Source: Sulfuritalea sp.
Lineage (GTDB): Bacteria; Pseudomonadota; Gammaproteobacteria; Burkholderiales; Burkholderiaceae_C
Assembly (NCBI GenBank): GCA_021737875.1
Contig: JAIPDD010000012.1
Location: 1-32,403, forward strand
Reading direction: 5' to 3'
DNA length: 32,403 nucleotides
Shown: positions 32,054-32,403 of the stretch, one piece after another
How the letters are laid out: the number at the start of each line of letters is the position of its first letter
How positions within the stretch are numbered: the first letter of the stretch is position 1
The notes under the pieces: model-generated
What the model saw: the letters and a program-made list of their open reading frames with translations, nothing else
What the model was told of the DNA's origin: nothing
Database searches by the model: none
Made by a program: the position numbers and the translations under genes

Positions 32054-32403
32054 TGGTGAATCAACATATTGAAATTGATAGCGTGGATGCCATCGTCATT
32101 GGCGCAGGGGTGGTCGGTTTGGCGGTTGCCCGCGCGATGGCTTTGCAAGGGCGTGAAGTCATGGTGCTTGAGGCCGCCAATGCAATTGGAACCGGTGTCA
32201 GCGCCCGCAATAGCGAAGTGATCCATTCCGGTATTTATTACCCCTCCGGGTCGCTCAAAGCCCGCTTGTGCATAGATGGGCGAGCGCAATTGCTTGCCTA
32301 CTGCCAGGAGCGTGGCATTGCCCACCGTTTGTGTGGAAAACTCATTGTGGCCACACAAACCGACCAGATTCCCAAACTTCAAGCGATCTTCGACCAAGCT
32401 TTG
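32054..32403 (+). CDS. FAD-dependent oxidoreductase, L-2-hydroxyglutarate oxidase-like (partial)
   Basis: The first about 116 residues of a gene cut by the window end. A Rossmann FAD-binding motif, [16 protein letters not shown], comes first, then [21 protein letters not shown] and [13 protein letters not shown], the signature of the L-2-hydroxyglutarate dehydrogenase/LhgO group of DAO-type flavoenzymes. The start is a GTG at 32054 (GTG 32057 or 32084 are alternatives), with no clear Shine-Dalgarno. It is divergent from the hydrolase gene. The rest of the domain, including the substrate site, lies outside the window. Confidence 0.82.

Noticed and set aside
1-32403. CRISPR array, tRNA/rRNA genes, insertion sequences, attachment sites
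   Set aside because: No regularly spaced repeats, no tRNA-like cloverleaf, no transposase or integrase motif and no terminal inverted repeats were noticed on reading.

Overview
The window looks like chromosomal DNA of a betaproteobacterium, most likely Burkholderiales/Comamonadaceae (a Rhodoferax- or Limnohabitans-like lineage). This is inferred from gene content and protein style: a glnA-ntrB-ntrC operon, thyA-folA-xth, DUF2069, ArfB, EI24/CysZ-like and CinA-like genes. Coding density is very high and there is no gene-free stretch above about 220 bases. I saw no tRNA, rRNA, CRISPR array, insertion sequence or integrase.

Layout. (1) 1-1993: tail of an upstream gene, then a membrane-anchored alpha/beta hydrolase and a TehA/SLAC1-type anion channel, all translationally coupled. 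(2) 1998-5614: a sulfur module, with an ETHE1/Blh-like persulfide dioxygenase divergent from two half-size YeeE/YedE proteins and a SulP anion transporter. (3) 5679-11070: a periplasmic copper-handling cluster with a CzcI-like Cys/His protein, a small exported protein, a TolC-like lipoprotein, a Tat-exported multicopper oxidase, a CopI-like cupredoxin, a DUF411/CopG-like protein, a CusF-like protein and a thioredoxin-like protein. No P-type ATPase, RND pump or regulator lies in the window. (4) 11144-13451: S1/P1 nuclease, a small zinc-ribbon protein, lipocalin, ArfB and a 48-residue basic protein. (5) 13448-18511: a divergent sugar uptake and catabolism locus. Minus strand: binding protein, permease, PfkB kinase. 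Plus strand: single-domain ABC ATPase, FucU/RbsD mutarotase, and a fructose-6-phosphate-aldolase-like enzyme. (6) 18546-20987: RsuA-type pseudouridine synthase, EI24/CysZ-like protein, CinA N-terminal-like protein. (7) 20991-25875: the nitrogen-control operon glnA-(hypothetical)-ntrB-ntrC. It is preceded by two clear NtrC boxes and a sigma-54 promoter, and a strong intrinsic terminator follows glnA. (8) 29903-25895 (minus): DUF2069, FAD-linked oxidase, thyA, folA, xth, apparently one transcription unit. (9) 29925-32403: YihY-family protein, alpha/beta hydrolase, and the start of an L-2-hydroxyglutarate-oxidase-like gene cut by the window end.

How the genes work together. Region 2 should oxidise persulfide/sulfane sulfur to sulfite and move sulfur species across the inner membrane. 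Region 3 should bind, oxidise and shuttle copper in the periplasm. Region 5 should import a sugar, set its anomeric form, phosphorylate it and possibly cleave it. Region 7 closes a regulatory loop: NtrB/NtrC probably activate the glnA promoter, and the terminator throttles read-through into ntrBC. None of these is a wholly new system. The least ordinary features are the sugar locus with its aldolase-like enzyme, the terminator lying inside the 5' end of the gene after glnA, and the sigma-54 promoter embedded in a perfect palindrome.
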